Made by a program: the position numbers and the translations under genes
Notes under the pieces: generated by a model
The model's database searches: none
Told to the model about the DNA's origin: nothing
What the model saw: the letters and a program-made list of their open reading frames with translations, nothing else
In this document: positions 1-5,543 of the stretch, piece after piece
Layout of the letters: the number at the start of each line of letters is the position of its first letter
Position numbering within the stretch: position 1 is the stretch's first letter
Origin: Treponema sp.
GTDB lineage: Bacteria; Spirochaetota; Spirochaetia; Treponematales; Breznakiellaceae
DNA length: 6,697 nt
Assembly (NCBI GenBank): GCA_031271075.1
Contig: JAISWN010000187.1
Location: 1-6,697, forward strand
Direction: 5' to 3'

Positions 1-852
1 CCCATTGTCTTTTATACCGCCGGCTACCTTTCCGGTTACTCCAATATCCAGAGCGGCGCCCTGGGGGTTCTGGCTACCGGCAAGGCCCTGAATTTTGCCT
101 TCCCCGGCGGGGGAGGGGAAATCCGCGCCCTGAACTGGCTGGAACTGCCGGCGGTTTTCCTGGCCGGTCTTTTGGGGGGCCTTAACCCCTGCTCCATCTC
201 CATGCTCCTCCTGCTCCTCTCCCTCCTGGCGGCAAAAAACGCCCATGTCCTTCCCCTGGGGCTTTCCTACGTGGCCAGCAAGCTTCTTACCTACCTTGTC
301 CTGGGGCTCCTTCTCTTTACCCTTGCCCGATCTTTGGACGCGGCGCTTTTCAAGGCCGTCCAGGGGCTGGTCCGGGTGGTGGTGATAGCTTTGTCCCTCT
401 TGCTCTGCCTGCTTAATACGCTGGATTTTATCAACGCCCGCCGGGAAAATTACGGGGCCATCAGGGTGCAGCTCCCCCGGGCGCTGCGGCGTTTTAACCA
501 TTCCATCATACAGAAAGCGGTGGAGGGGAGTCCCCGCTACCTTATGGCCGCCATTTTCTCCCTGGGGGCGCTTGTTTCCGCCGGGGAATTCCTCTGTACC
601 GGGCAGATCTACCTGGCGACGATCCTTTACCTGCTCAGAACCAATACGGGCAGTTTTGCCCTTGCCTTTTCGGCCTTCCTCTGCTATACCATCGCCGCCG
701 CCCTGCCCCCCGCCCTTTTGGTTATCCTCTGCCACAAGGGCAAGCAGGCCATGGCCCTTTCGGATTTTGTGCGGAACAGGATGCCGGCTATCAAGATCGC
801 CAACACCCTGTTCTTCGCCCTCTTTGCCGCCTTCGCGTTCTTCTACTTTTAA
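1..852 (+). CDS. DsbD/CcdA-type transmembrane thiol-disulfide electron transfer protein, 5'-truncated by the window edge
   Basis: The frame is open from base 1 and ends at TAA 850-852, giving 283 visible residues. The protein is very hydrophobic, with about six membrane segments. Seen: a GGLNPCSIS motif around residues 59-67 (Cys64) in the first membrane segment, and GEFLCTGQIYL with Cys199 in the fourth. These match the paired membrane cysteines of the DsbD/CcdA family, which carry electrons from cytoplasmic thioredoxin across the inner membrane. Residues 1-30, which include PIVFYTAGYLSG, resemble the end of a thioredoxin/glutaredoxin-like fold (cis-proline strand plus last helix). I therefore infer a redox domain fused ahead of the membrane part, with its active site outside the window. 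A TTG at 172 could be called a start, but it lies inside the first membrane motif and is not the real start. The downstream partner is unknown. The gene is GC-rich, like the right-hand flank. Confidence 0.8.
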   Translation, partial: PIVFYTAGYLSGYSNIQSGALGVLATGKALNFAFPGGGGEIRALNWLELPAVFLAGLLGGLNPCSISMLLLLLSLLAAKNAHVLPLGLSYVASKLLTYLVLGLLLFTLARSLDAALFKAVQGLVRVVVIALSLLLCLLNTLDFINARRENYGAIRVQLPRALRRFNHSIIQKAVEGSPRYLMAAIFSLGALVSAGEFLCTGQIYLATILYLLRTNTGSFALAFSAFLCYTIAAALPPALLVILCHKGKQAMALSDFVRNRMPAIKIANTLFFALFAAFAFFYF

Positions 853-972
853 TGGAACCCGTTTCCGTGGGCGCTATTCCGGGCAGCTTCAGTCCTTCCG
901 TAACTCCCGGCATATAGAGTACAGTATGCTTACGGCGGCTTCCACCCCGGTGGCGCTTCCGGTAGTGCTTAT

Positions 973-979
973 GAGGAGA
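973..979 (+). promoter_or_regulatory. Ribosome binding site of the truncated dehydrogenase gene
   Basis: The sequence GAGGAGA ends five bases before the ATG at 985. It is a good Shine-Dalgarno sequence and fixes the start of this reading frame over an overlapping ATG at 992 in another frame. Confidence 0.6.
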
Positions 980-1206
980 AGTCTATGCTGAATGTGGGAA
1001 TCATCAGTTCCTGGCATGTCCACGCGAAAGGTTATGTACGGGAGCTGCGGGAAAGCGGCAAGGTTCATTTTCGCGCCCTCTGGGACGAGAACCCGGAAAA
1101 AGGCCGCGCCATGGCCGCCGAGTGGCAGGTTGATTTTGAGGGCGATTACGACAAATTTATCGCCCGGGACGATTTTAGCGCGGTGATCTGCAATTCGCCT
1201 ACTACC

Positions 1207-1238
1207 TTTACCTCCGTGTTACTCCGGGGTAAATTTTT
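1207..1238 (-). repeat. Dispersed CGGAG-type repeat, left copy
   Basis: On the minus strand it reads AAATTTACCCCGGAGTAACA then CGGAGGTAAA: two CGGAG cores spaced 10 bases apart. A similar arrangement (ACC-CGGAGT, three variable bases, ACGGAG) is present on the plus strand at 5517-5543. The two copies lie in inverted orientation on either side of the transporter locus. Confidence 0.55.
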
Positions 1239-1241
1239 TTT
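1207..1241 (+). terminator. Intrinsic terminator formed by a CGGAG-type repeat
   Basis: TTTACC (1207-1212) pairs with GGTAAA (1228-1233). CCG (1214-1216) pairs with CGG (1225-1227), with one bulged T at 1213 and an eight-base loop. Eight Ts follow at 1234-1241. On the plus strand this is a textbook Rho-independent terminator. It lies inside the frame of the truncated dehydrogenase, before its stop codon, which fits the idea that the tail of that frame is foreign. No T-run follows the hairpin on the minus strand, so it should not stop the permease operon. Confidence 0.65.
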
Positions 1242-1244
1242 GAA

Positions 1245-1266
1245 ATCATCCGGTTTTTAGGATGAT
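1245..1266. other. Perfect 7-bp inverted repeat near the end of the permease operon
   Basis: ATCATCC (1245-1251) and GGATGAT (1260-1266) are exact complements around an eight-base loop. The hairpin sits 44 bases beyond the stop of the last permease gene. On the minus strand it is followed only by TTC and then a run of A, so it is a poor terminator. It could protect the 3' end of the transporter mRNA. Confidence 0.4.
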
Positions 1267-1309
1267 CAAGGTACCATGCGCCCGGACATTGCAGACCAGA
1301 TACTGCCCC

Positions 1310-2125
1310 CTATTTTACCGAACCCAGGATCCCCGCTACAAAACGCCTCTGCTGGGTAACAAAGAGGAATATTGTGGGAAGGGTACAGATCGTTACCGCC
1401 AGCATGAGCATACCATAGTCAATGAAATAACCCGCGGTAAAGCCGGTGAGCATGATGGGCAGGGTTCTGTTTTCCTGCTTCTGGAGGACAATAAGGGGCC
1501 ACAGGTACTGGTTCCAGTTGTTCATGAAGGTTACTATCGCTGCTGCGGCAAAAGTGGGGGCCATGATGGGAAAGTATACCCTCGCGTATATGCTGAATTC
1601 CCCGAGCCCGTCTACCCGGGCGGCCTGTACTATCTCAATAGGGAAGGACACTGAACTTTGGCGGAAGAAAAAGATGAGAAAGGCGGTGGAAATAAAAGGA
1701 AGGATAAAACCCATCGTGGTATCCAACAGTTTCGCTTTGCTGAACATGAGATATAAGGGGACCAGTTTTGACGCGAAAGGAACCATCATGGAGAGGAGCA
1801 GGATCGACATGAGCCGGTCTTTGCGTTTGTCCCGGTAAATCTGGAAGCCGTAGCCGGCCAGGGAGCAGATAAAGATACCGGCCAGGGTTCCTACGGCCGA
1901 ATTCCTTAAAGAATTCCAAAATATTTGTCCTAGGTTTACAGTTTTGATAAGGGTCAAAAAATTCTCTATGAGATTGGTTCCGAAAAAGACCTTTCCTTTG
2001 ATGATGTCTATACTCTTGTTAGTGGCCGCAGAAACCATCCAAAAGAAAGGGAAAGAAGAAAAAAAACATGTAATCACAAGGAATGAATACATTAATACAT
2101 TGGAAAGAAACTTGCCCTTTTTCAT
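1310..2125 (-). CDS. ABC sugar transporter permease, MalG/LacG-type
   Basis: This is an inner-membrane subunit of a carbohydrate importer, 271 residues, the usual length for the MalG/UgpE type, with about six membrane helices. The first helix is around residues 10-30. The cytoplasmic EAA loop is seen at about 167-190 (QAARVDG, then the FPIMAP end), and this is where the ATPase docks. The C-terminus RRFVAGILGSVK resembles the family's common R-FVAG-T-GAVKG ending. Its ATG overlaps the TGA of the upstream permease (ATGA at 2122-2125), so the two are translationally coupled, as expected for a 1:1 membrane pair. A GGGGGACAGGG stretch inside the upstream gene precedes the start. It is the last gene of the operon, and no strong minus-strand terminator follows. 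Substrate unknown. Confidence 0.9.
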   Translation of the reverse strand: MKKGKFLSNVLMYSFLVITCFFSSFPFFWMVSAATNKSIDIIKGKVFFGTNLIENFLTLIKTVNLGQIFWNSLRNSAVGTLAGIFICSLAGYGFQIYRDKRKDRLMSILLLSMMVPFASKLVPLYLMFSKAKLLDTTMGFILPFISTAFLIFFFRQSSVSFPIEIVQAARVDGLGEFSIYARVYFPIMAPTFAAAAIVTFMNNWNQYLWPLIVLQKQENRTLPIMLTGFTAGYFIDYGMLMLAVTICTLPTIFLFVTQQRRFVAGILGSVK

Positions 2126-3009
2126 GACACCCTGTCCCCCACTTTAAGCTGAATCAGCGTCAAAATTGTTACCATGATAAGAATCGAATATGAAACTGTG
2201 GCGGCGTAACCGAACTGGGTAACATTCGTAAAAAGAAGGTCATAGATATAAAAGGATATGGTCAGGGTGGCGGTACCCGGGCCGCCGTCCGTAGTAATGC
2301 TCTTAACCTCGTCAAAAAGTTGGAGCGTGCCGTTGGTTGCCATAACTGTAGTAAGCAGTATCACCGGACGGAGGAGGGGCAGCGTAATCTGGAAAAATTG
2401 CTGAACCGGGGAGGTCCCGTCTATGCTGGCCGCTTCGTACACCGAAGTATCAATATTTTGCAGTCCTGCAAGGTAAAAAATCGTGTTGTACCCCGTCCAT
2501 CGCCAGGTAATAACCAAAATAATGATAAATTTAGCCCAGTAGGGATGCATGAGAAAACTGATCGGAGTATCGGTAAAGTGAAATTTAAGGAGAAAGAAAT
2601 TCACGATGCCGTCCAGTGAAAAGAAGGACTTGAATATCAACGCCGAAGAAACCAGGGCCGTGGCGCAGGGAAGAAACACCAGGGTTCTAAAAAAACCTTT
2701 GAACTTGAGGTTTTTGTTGTTAAGAACCGATGCCAGTATCAGGGCCAGAAAAATCATAACGGGAACTTGGATGAGTAAGTACATAAAAACATTGGCTACC
2801 GCTTTAGGGAATATAGGATCCTGGAAAAGGCGGAAGTAATTTCTTAGACCTGTAAAGCGCAGGTTGGTCCCCAGCCCAGACTGGAGCGAAATGATAAAGG
2901 CGTATACCATCGGATAAAAAGCAAGAACAAAAATAAATACCGATGCGGGGGTGACAAAAAACCAACCCCACCATTCATATTTTTTTTCAAGTCTGATTGG
3001 GTGCCGCAT
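2122..3009 (-). CDS. ABC sugar transporter permease, MalF/LacF/UgpA-type
   Basis: A 295-residue inner-membrane permease, partner of the MalG-type subunit immediately downstream. The charged N-terminus LEKKYEWWGWFF leads into a first helix at about 15-40. The EAA loop is clear at residues 192-216 (EAASIDG with ITLPLLRP), the ATPase contact site. TDGGPGTATLTISFYIYDLLF near 240-260 is the conserved late loop of this family. The length suits the shorter LacF/UgpA group, which lacks the extra large periplasmic loop of E. coli MalF. Start: ATG at 3007-3009 preceded by GGGGGAATAATC, a weak ribosome site, so output may be lower than for the binding protein. A hairpin lies between the binding-protein stop and this start. 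Sugar importer type is secure; the sugar is not identifiable. Confidence 0.92.
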   Translation of the reverse strand: MRHPIRLEKKYEWWGWFFVTPASVFIFVLAFYPMVYAFIISLQSGLGTNLRFTGLRNYFRLFQDPIFPKAVANVFMYLLIQVPVMIFLALILASVLNNKNLKFKGFFRTLVFLPCATALVSSALIFKSFFSLDGIVNFFLLKFHFTDTPISFLMHPYWAKFIIILVITWRWTGYNTIFYLAGLQNIDTSVYEAASIDGTSPVQQFFQITLPLLRPVILLTTVMATNGTLQLFDEVKSITTDGGPGTATLTISFYIYDLLFTNVTQFGYAATVSYSILIMVTILTLIQLKVGDRVS

Positions 3010-3025
3010 GATTATTCCCCCATCT

Positions 3026-3050
3026 CCGCCCTCCCGGCAGGGGAAGGCGG
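3026..3050 (-). other. GC-rich stem-loop between binding-protein and permease genes
   Basis: CCGCC (3026-3030) pairs with GGCGG (3046-3050); after one mismatch TCCC (3032-3035) pairs with GGGA (3041-3044), leaving a five-base loop. There is no T-run on either strand, so it is not a full terminator. Such hairpins after the binding-protein gene are known in sugar ABC operons to shield the upstream message from 3' exonucleases or cause partial termination. This would give more binding protein than permease. Confidence 0.5.
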
Positions 3051-3067
3051 AATATTCTCTCTTACCT

Positions 3068-4372
3068 CTACTGGTTGATAATAAACTCTACGTTTCTCTG
3101 GGCCTCATCAAGGGCCTTCTGAATGGGAGCGCCTTGCATGATGGCAGCCAAAGCCTTGACAACTTCGGCCCGGGCTTCGTCATTAAAGACCCCGTATTTA
3201 ACCTGGGGAACTTTGCCGGCGAAGGAGACCAGATCCGTGTAAATCTTCTGGCCGCCGAAGTATTCACTGGACTGGCTGTAAACTGCGGAATCGGCGGCGG
3301 GGAGCCAGGTTGTTATGGCTCCCGAAGAAGGCAGAATGATATCATACAGTTCCTTGCTTCCGGCAAAGGTCTTGGCCAGAAAATCAATGGCCACATCAGG
3401 GTTTTTGGAGTTGGAGAGAACCATCCATCCCGATCCGCCGTTGCTCGAATAGTTTGTCGCGGAACCGATGGTTCCGAACCGAGGGACGTTTACCGCCGCC
3501 CATTTGCCCTTCTGGGAAGTCTCTGCGGTAATGGAGGCGATGGTCCAGCAACCTTCTATGACCGAGGCCACCTTCCCCGTATTAAACGCGGCGTTTAGAT
3601 CATCCCTGGTGGTTGTGGGAAGTACCACTCCGGAGTTGACCATCTCGATGTAGAGTTCTATGGCCTGTTTGAGAACCTGGTTGCTGTTGATAAAGGGCTT
3701 GCCCTGGGTGTCAAAGAACCATGTCCCGGCGCTCTGAAGCGTGATATTGATAAATTCGCGCCCATTCGCATGGAATGAAATCATAGTTACCCCGGTTCTT
3801 TGCTTGACGATCTTGCCTAATTCGATGAATCTTTCCCAGGTAATGTTATTGAAATCTTCCACCTTGAGCCCCGCCTGCTCCACAATGTCCCGCCTGAGAA
3901 AAGTCGCGGCGGCGCCGTTGTCAAAAGGTACACCGTAGTATTTGCCGTTCATATTACCGTAGCCAGTCTTAAACTTGGCAAACTGATTAATATCGATCTT
4001 GTCGCTCACCGGCAAAAAGGCATTGGGATAGGTTATCAGGTTTTTCTGTATGGTATTGTCCTGCATAAGAAGAATATCAGGGAGGGAAGAAGTCTCATTG
4101 GCTCCCAGAGCGGTGATCAACTTCTGCTGTACATCGGCCCAGGGGGTTTCGACTATGTTGATTTTCACATTGGGCTTATCCCGGTTGTAGATTTTTGCCG
4201 CCTCGTTCATGGCAAAAATATTAAAATTCGGATCCCAGCACCATACCGTAAGGGTTATCGGCACATTGGGATCTGTTGGAATAGTAGACTGAGACTGTTG
4301 GCCGCCTCCACCGGCAAAGACCGTCATGGAAAACATGACAAATACAAGCACTGTTATAACGCTTTTTTTCAT
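3068..4372 (-). CDS. Extracellular solute-binding protein, family 1 (sugar ABC transporter)
   Basis: This is the periplasmic receptor that captures the sugar and hands it to the two downstream permeases. From ATG 4370-4372 it is 434 residues, typical for SBP family 1. An ATG two codons upstream (4376-4378) is also possible, but AGGAGG at 4380-4385 lies one base from that ATG and seven from this one, so this start is preferred. A signal peptide is clear: MKKSVITVLVFVMFSMTVFA, then GGGGQQSQS. There is no lipobox cysteine, so signal peptidase I cleavage after VFA is expected. The mature domain starts ITLTVWCWDPN, followed by the usual E-AAKIYN strand-helix. GKYYGVPFDNG near residue 142 and the PDVAIDFLAKTF region near 330 are typical of the fold. 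First structural gene of the operon, with its own promoter and leader upstream. Confidence 0.93.
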   Translation of the reverse strand: MKKSVITVLVFVMFSMTVFAGGGGQQSQSTIPTDPNVPITLTVWCWDPNFNIFAMNEAAKIYNRDKPNVKINIVETPWADVQQKLITALGANETSSLPDILLMQDNTIQKNLITYPNAFLPVSDKIDINQFAKFKTGYGNMNGKYYGVPFDNGAAATFLRRDIVEQAGLKVEDFNNITWERFIELGKIVKQRTGVTMISFHANGREFINITLQSAGTWFFDTQGKPFINSNQVLKQAIELYIEMVNSGVVLPTTTRDDLNAAFNTGKVASVIEGCWTIASITAETSQKGKWAAVNVPRFGTIGSATNYSSNGGSGWMVLSNSKNPDVAIDFLAKTFAGSKELYDIILPSSGAITTWLPAADSAVYSQSSEYFGGQKIYTDLVSFAGKVPQVKYGVFNDEARAEVVKALAAIMQGAPIQKALDEAQRNVEFIINQ

Positions 4373-4379
4373 TTTCATT

Positions 4380-4385
4380 CCTCCT
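4380..4385 (-). promoter_or_regulatory. Strong ribosome binding site of the solute-binding protein
   Basis: Minus-strand AGGAGG lies seven bases before the ATG at 4372 but only one base before the ATG at 4378. The spacing favours the downstream start codon. Confidence 0.7.
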
Positions 4386-4400
4386 AAAAATAAATATCGT

Positions 4401-4414
4401 CAGGTATAAACCTG
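4401..4414. promoter_or_regulatory. Inverted repeat CAGGT-ATAA-ACCTG in the binding-protein leader
   Basis: CAGGT (4401-4405) and ACCTG (4410-4414) are exact complements around four bases, ending 15 bases before the AGGAGG ribosome site. It could be an operator or a small RNA hairpin affecting translation. The flanking TCAGG (4400-4404) and CCTGA (4419-4423) offer an alternative pairing. Confidence 0.35.
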
Positions 4415-4440
4415 CCGTCCTGATCCTAATCAACGCTGAC

Positions 4441-4463
4441 TTCCTCCTGAATTTATCAGGGAA
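4441..4463. promoter_or_regulatory. Inverted repeat CCTGA-ATTTA-TCAGG in the binding-protein leader
   Basis: CCTGA (4446-4450) and TCAGG (4456-4460) are exact complements around five bases. The outer TTC (4441-4443) and GAA (4461-4463) can add three more pairs across a two-base bulge. It carries the same CCTGA/TCAGG half-sites as the neighbouring repeat. It also surrounds a weak alternative -10 (minus-strand GATAAA, with TTGTAA 18 bases upstream), so an operator role is possible. Confidence 0.35.
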
Positions 4464-4560
4464 TGACAAGCAAGATTACAAAAAACGTGCAGTATTTATC
4501 ATATTTGTGCTATTAAATTACATTCCACCGGATATTCCCTCAAGAACATTCTGCCGCGCC

Positions 4561-4589
4561 ATTATATCATTCTTCAAAGGAGATGTATT
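4561..4589 (-). promoter_or_regulatory. Promoter of the sugar ABC operon (extended -10, weak -35)
   Basis: On the minus strand TATAAT (4566-4561) is a perfect -10, preceded by TG plus one base (an extended -10). AATACA (4589-4584), a poor -35 with three matches to consensus, lies 17 bases upstream. A weak -35 is common at activator-dependent promoters, which suits an AraC-type regulator encoded just upstream. Transcription would begin near 4554 and give a leader of about 180 bases. It lies just after the araC-type stop codon, so the operon can be read separately from the regulator. Confidence 0.55.
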
Positions 4590-4602
4590 TCTTACAGGTT
4601 TA

Positions 4603-5316
4603 TCAGTCTGGCTTTTCCTGGTAAAGATTCCTGTACTGGCATGGCGTCATTCCTGATTCCTTTCGGAAAACATCGATAAAATGAGATTGTGAACAAAAGC
4701 CAAGCTTGGATCCTATATCGGTAAGGGAAAGCGAAGAATATTGTATCAGACGCTTTGCCTCAAGGATCTTTCTGTGCCGGATTCCATCGGTTATGGTTTC
4801 CCCTGTTTCATGCTTATACACATGGGAAAGATGGCTCCTGCTCAAGTGGAGCTTCTGGGCGATATGATTAACAGTCAGTTTTTCATATATATTGGTGCTT
4901 ATGTATCTATGAATCTTGCAGACGAGTATTGAGAGGTGGGCATCGGCACCAGCCGAAGCTACTTTATCCGCAAATTCGGTGAAAATTCGCCTGTTCATCT
5001 CCAATAGAACGCGAACAGATGGAGCATGTTGCAGATTGTAATAATATTTATCATATCCCTTCGAAGCAGATGCTTCTGAAAGTCCGCCCTCAACAGCGGC
5101 ATATATAATCTTTGGCCAGATGAATGAAAAAACCATTTTGGCAAATGAAATGTCATTGCCAAATAGCTCTTTCATTTGACACAAATATTCCTCGGAAGAA
5201 AGTACCGCTTCAATATTGCTACGGAGTCCTCTTTGAACACAGTCTAATAAATATGACTCCTTTAAAAAACCTTCAGCAGTAGCATAATGATCGGTAAGTT
5301 TTATACGATTGTCCAT
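4603..5316 (-). CDS. AraC-family transcriptional regulator
   Basis: A DNA-binding regulator, likely controlling the adjacent sugar importer. From ATG 5314-5316 it has 237 residues. A longer frame from ATG 5382 exists, but only the internal start has a ribosome site (AAGGA at 5330-5326, nine bases upstream). The C-terminal ~100 residues hold the two helix-turn-helix motifs of the family: about 147-170 (LTVNHIAQKLHLSRSHLSHV) and about 198-229 (SLTDIGSKLGFCSQSHFIDV, then FRKESGMTPCQYR). The N-terminal ~130 residues lack an obvious AraC cupin. They look helical, with an AAVEGGLSEASAS segment similar to the YesN-like group that carries a helical sensing domain. It lies upstream of and co-directional with the importer genes, 230 bases from the binding protein. 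Low in GC compared with the flanking genes. Ligand unknown. Confidence 0.88.
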   Translation of the reverse strand: MDNRIKLTDHYATAEGFLKESYLLDCVQRGLRSNIEAVLSSEEYLCQMKELFGNDISFAKMVFSFIWPKIIYAAVEGGLSEASASKGYDKYYYNLQHAPSVRVLLEMNRRIFTEFADKVASAGADAHLSILVCKIHRYISTNIYEKLTVNHIAQKLHLSRSHLSHVYKHETGETITDGIRHRKILEAKRLIQYSSLSLTDIGSKLGFCSQSHFIDVFRKESGMTPCQYRNLYQEKPD

Positions 5317-5372
5317 GATATAAAGTCCTTTTTCAAATCTGTACTGCAAACCTATAAAATGCTCCCATAAAA

Positions 5373-5401
5373 ATATTACCATGTCTTCGGTAAATCCACA
5401 A
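5373..5401 (-). promoter_or_regulatory. Possible promoter of the araC-type gene
   Basis: Minus strand TTGTGG (5401-5396) and TAATAT (5378-5373) are separated by 17 bases. Both hexamers match consensus only partly. If real, transcription starts downstream of the ATG at 5382, which again supports the start at 5316. Confidence 0.3.
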
Positions 5402-5539
5402 TTATTTTATTAGGAATAAAAGCCCATCGCCTATAGGTGGGAATGCGCCCAAATCCGCAAGTTTAATCGTGCCGGGATACTATGACCTTGTAAACACCAA
5501 GAAGGCGGATATGGGGAAACTTCACCACGGAGTTTTACG
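5402..5539. other. Intergenic stretch with a palindrome and a coding-like remnant
   Basis: No complete gene is seen here. CCTATAGG (5430-5437) is a perfect palindrome, enclosed by CCCA (5423-5426) and TGGG (5438-5441). From 5424 to 5522 the plus-strand frame reads like protein (for example LIVPGYYDLVNTKKADMGKL) and is open from 5394 to a TAG at 5589-5591. It has no convincing start or ribosome site. It may be a scrap of a lost gene running into the CGGAG repeat; I do not recognise the family. Confidence 0.3.
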
Positions 5540-5543
5540 GAGT
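5517..5543 (+). repeat. Dispersed CGGAG-type repeat, right copy
   Basis: The sequence AAACTTCACCACGGAGTTTT then ACGGAGT has two CGGAG cores 10 bases apart. It is similar to the minus-strand copy at 1207-1238 (common core ACC-CGGAGT, three variable bases, ACGGAG). It runs directly into the 28-base tandem repeat. Confidence 0.5.

Larger units (their letters stand above)
985..1260 (+). pseudogene. Gfo/Idh/MocA-family NAD(P)-dependent oxidoreductase, N-terminal remnant
   Basis: The translation begins MLNVGIISSWHVHAKGYVRE and continues to a D-FSAVICNSPTT stretch near residues 63-74. This is the start of the Rossmann fold of the Gfo/Idh/MocA sugar dehydrogenase family: the first beta strand with a GIISSWH loop, then the strand ending in N-SPT that lies near the nicotinamide. 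Family members are normally about 330-400 residues, but this frame stops after 91. Family likeness ends at Thr74 (base 1206). The remaining codons are read from a CGGAG-type repeat with a hairpin and T-run, so the last ~17 residues are not dehydrogenase sequence. The catalytic E-K-P region and the whole C-terminal domain are absent, so no enzyme activity is expected. The start codon and ribosome site are intact, which suggests recent damage. The rest of the gene is not found elsewhere in the window. Confidence 0.75.

Noticed and set aside
853..984. A terminator or clear promoter between the membrane protein and the dehydrogenase remnant
   Set aside because: CCACC-CC-GGTGG (943-954) is an inverted repeat but has too short a loop and no T-run. 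TATAGA at 913-918 has no -35 at good spacing.
1245..1266. The 7-bp hairpin as the terminator of the transporter operon
   Set aside because: On the minus strand it is followed by TTC and a run of A rather than Ts, so intrinsic termination is unlikely.
1262..1654. A 130-codon plus-strand frame after the truncated dehydrogenase
   Set aside because: Most of it is antisense to the MalG-type permease, and it does not continue the dehydrogenase. It is preceded by a terminator and lacks a good ribosome site.
2951..3598. A 215-codon plus-strand open frame
   Set aside because: It lies opposite the binding-protein gene, crosses the operon gap, has low-complexity composition and no recognisable fold. 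It is a shadow of the real gene.
4221..4469. An 82-codon minus-strand frame overlapping the binding-protein start, with an upstream AGGAGG
   Set aside because: It runs in another frame through the signal peptide and mature coding region and has no protein-like features. The second AGGAGG at 4380-4385 clearly serves the binding protein.
1207..5543. A classical insertion sequence or composite transposon
   Set aside because: No transposase or integrase is encoded between the inverted repeats and no target duplication is visible. Only a cassette-like arrangement can be claimed.
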